From the NCBI GenBank assembly GCA_020349865.1, contig CP070700.1:164698-188495 (forward strand): a stretch of 23,798 nt of DNA. The letters run 5' to 3'. Of the stretch, positions 23,745 to 23,798 are shown in pieces. The position numbers and the translations under genes are program-made. The stretch's first letter is position 1. Every line of letters starts with the position of its first letter. The stretch is from Desulfobacteraceae bacterium (GTDB lineage: Bacteria > Desulfobacterota > DSM-4660 > Desulfatiglandales > Desulfatiglandaceae). The notes beneath the pieces were generated by a model. It ran no database searches. It saw nothing but the letters and a program-made list of their open reading frames with translations, and was not told the origin of the DNA.

Positions 23745-23798
23745 TTATTTATCTTCCACGCGGATCATGACTGTCTTGCCGGTCAAAACGTCCAGCTC
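23745..23798 (-). CDS. Possible C-terminal end of a gene running off the window
   Basis: On the minus strand the last 54 bases read ELDVLTGKTVMIRVEDK and then TAA at 23747-23745. The peptide looks like real protein, and the direction matches the neighbouring genes, but another frame is also open over this short stretch, so the call is weak. I cannot name the family. Confidence 0.35.
   Translation of the reverse strand, partial: ELDVLTGKTVMIRVEDK

Noticed and set aside
1..23798. CRISPR array, tRNA or rRNA genes
   Set aside because: No regularly spaced direct repeats with unique spacers and no recognisable tRNA or rRNA sequence were seen; the ATTCCA units are too short and have no spacers.

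Overview
The window looks like a chromosomal stretch from an anaerobic bacterium, most likely a Desulfobacterota (deltaproteobacterial) sulfate-reducer type. That assignment is an inference from gene content: an MttB-family methyltransferase with a corrinoid partner, an archaeal-type phosphoglycerate mutase, a lysine-2,3-aminomutase/AblB-type pair, TIGR04076 and Mth938-like small proteins, and IS200-like debris. No rRNA, tRNA or CRISPR array was seen.

Layout. Positions 1-3300 hold small accessory genes: an Mth938-like protein, a TIGR04076 protein starting at TTG, an unrecognised 275-aa protein, and an OsmC-like protein on the minus strand. They lie among short inverted repeats and a decayed IS200-type transposase. 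From 3200 to 8160 is a plus-strand catabolic block headed by a FadR-type GntR regulator with a tandem palindromic operator. It is followed by an ornithine aminotransferase gene (in-frame TAG plus a poly-G frameshift), a 5'-truncated carbamate kinase, an intact MttB-family methyltransferase, and its corrinoid protein gene, broken at two places and missing the cobalt-ligand histidine. From 8260 to 12800 is a complete polyamine/opine-type ABC transporter operon (permease, permease, 68-aa protein, Tat-exported binding protein, ATPase). A very long hairpin with a T-run ends it, directly in front of a proline racemase-family gene that overlaps a YtcJ-type amidohydrolase gene by 4 bases.

From 15680 to 23430 everything is on the minus strand. 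In transcription order it holds an archaeal-type phosphoglycerate mutase (or proposed homoserine kinase), a MITE-like repeat, a divergent adenylate kinase, an AblB-like acetyltransferase, an 822-aa protein made of two lysine-2,3-aminomutase-like halves (only the first has the radical-SAM cysteines), a dimethylargininase-like hydrolase and a second proline racemase-family enzyme. The right end carries an inverted-repeat element and possibly the last codons of another gene.

How it may work together (inference). The theme is uptake and breakdown of modified or N-methylated amino acids related to arginine, ornithine and proline. The transporter would bring in a cationic or betaine-like compound. 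The methyltransferase/corrinoid pair would remove methyl groups, DDAH would release citrulline from methylarginine, carbamate kinase and ornithine aminotransferase would continue the arginine route, and the two racemases would act on (hydroxy)proline-like compounds. Several steps of the 4157-8157 block are broken in this sequence, while the transporter, methyltransferase, racemases and hydrolases are intact. The most unusual object is the tandem aminomutase-like protein next to an AblB-type acetyltransferase.
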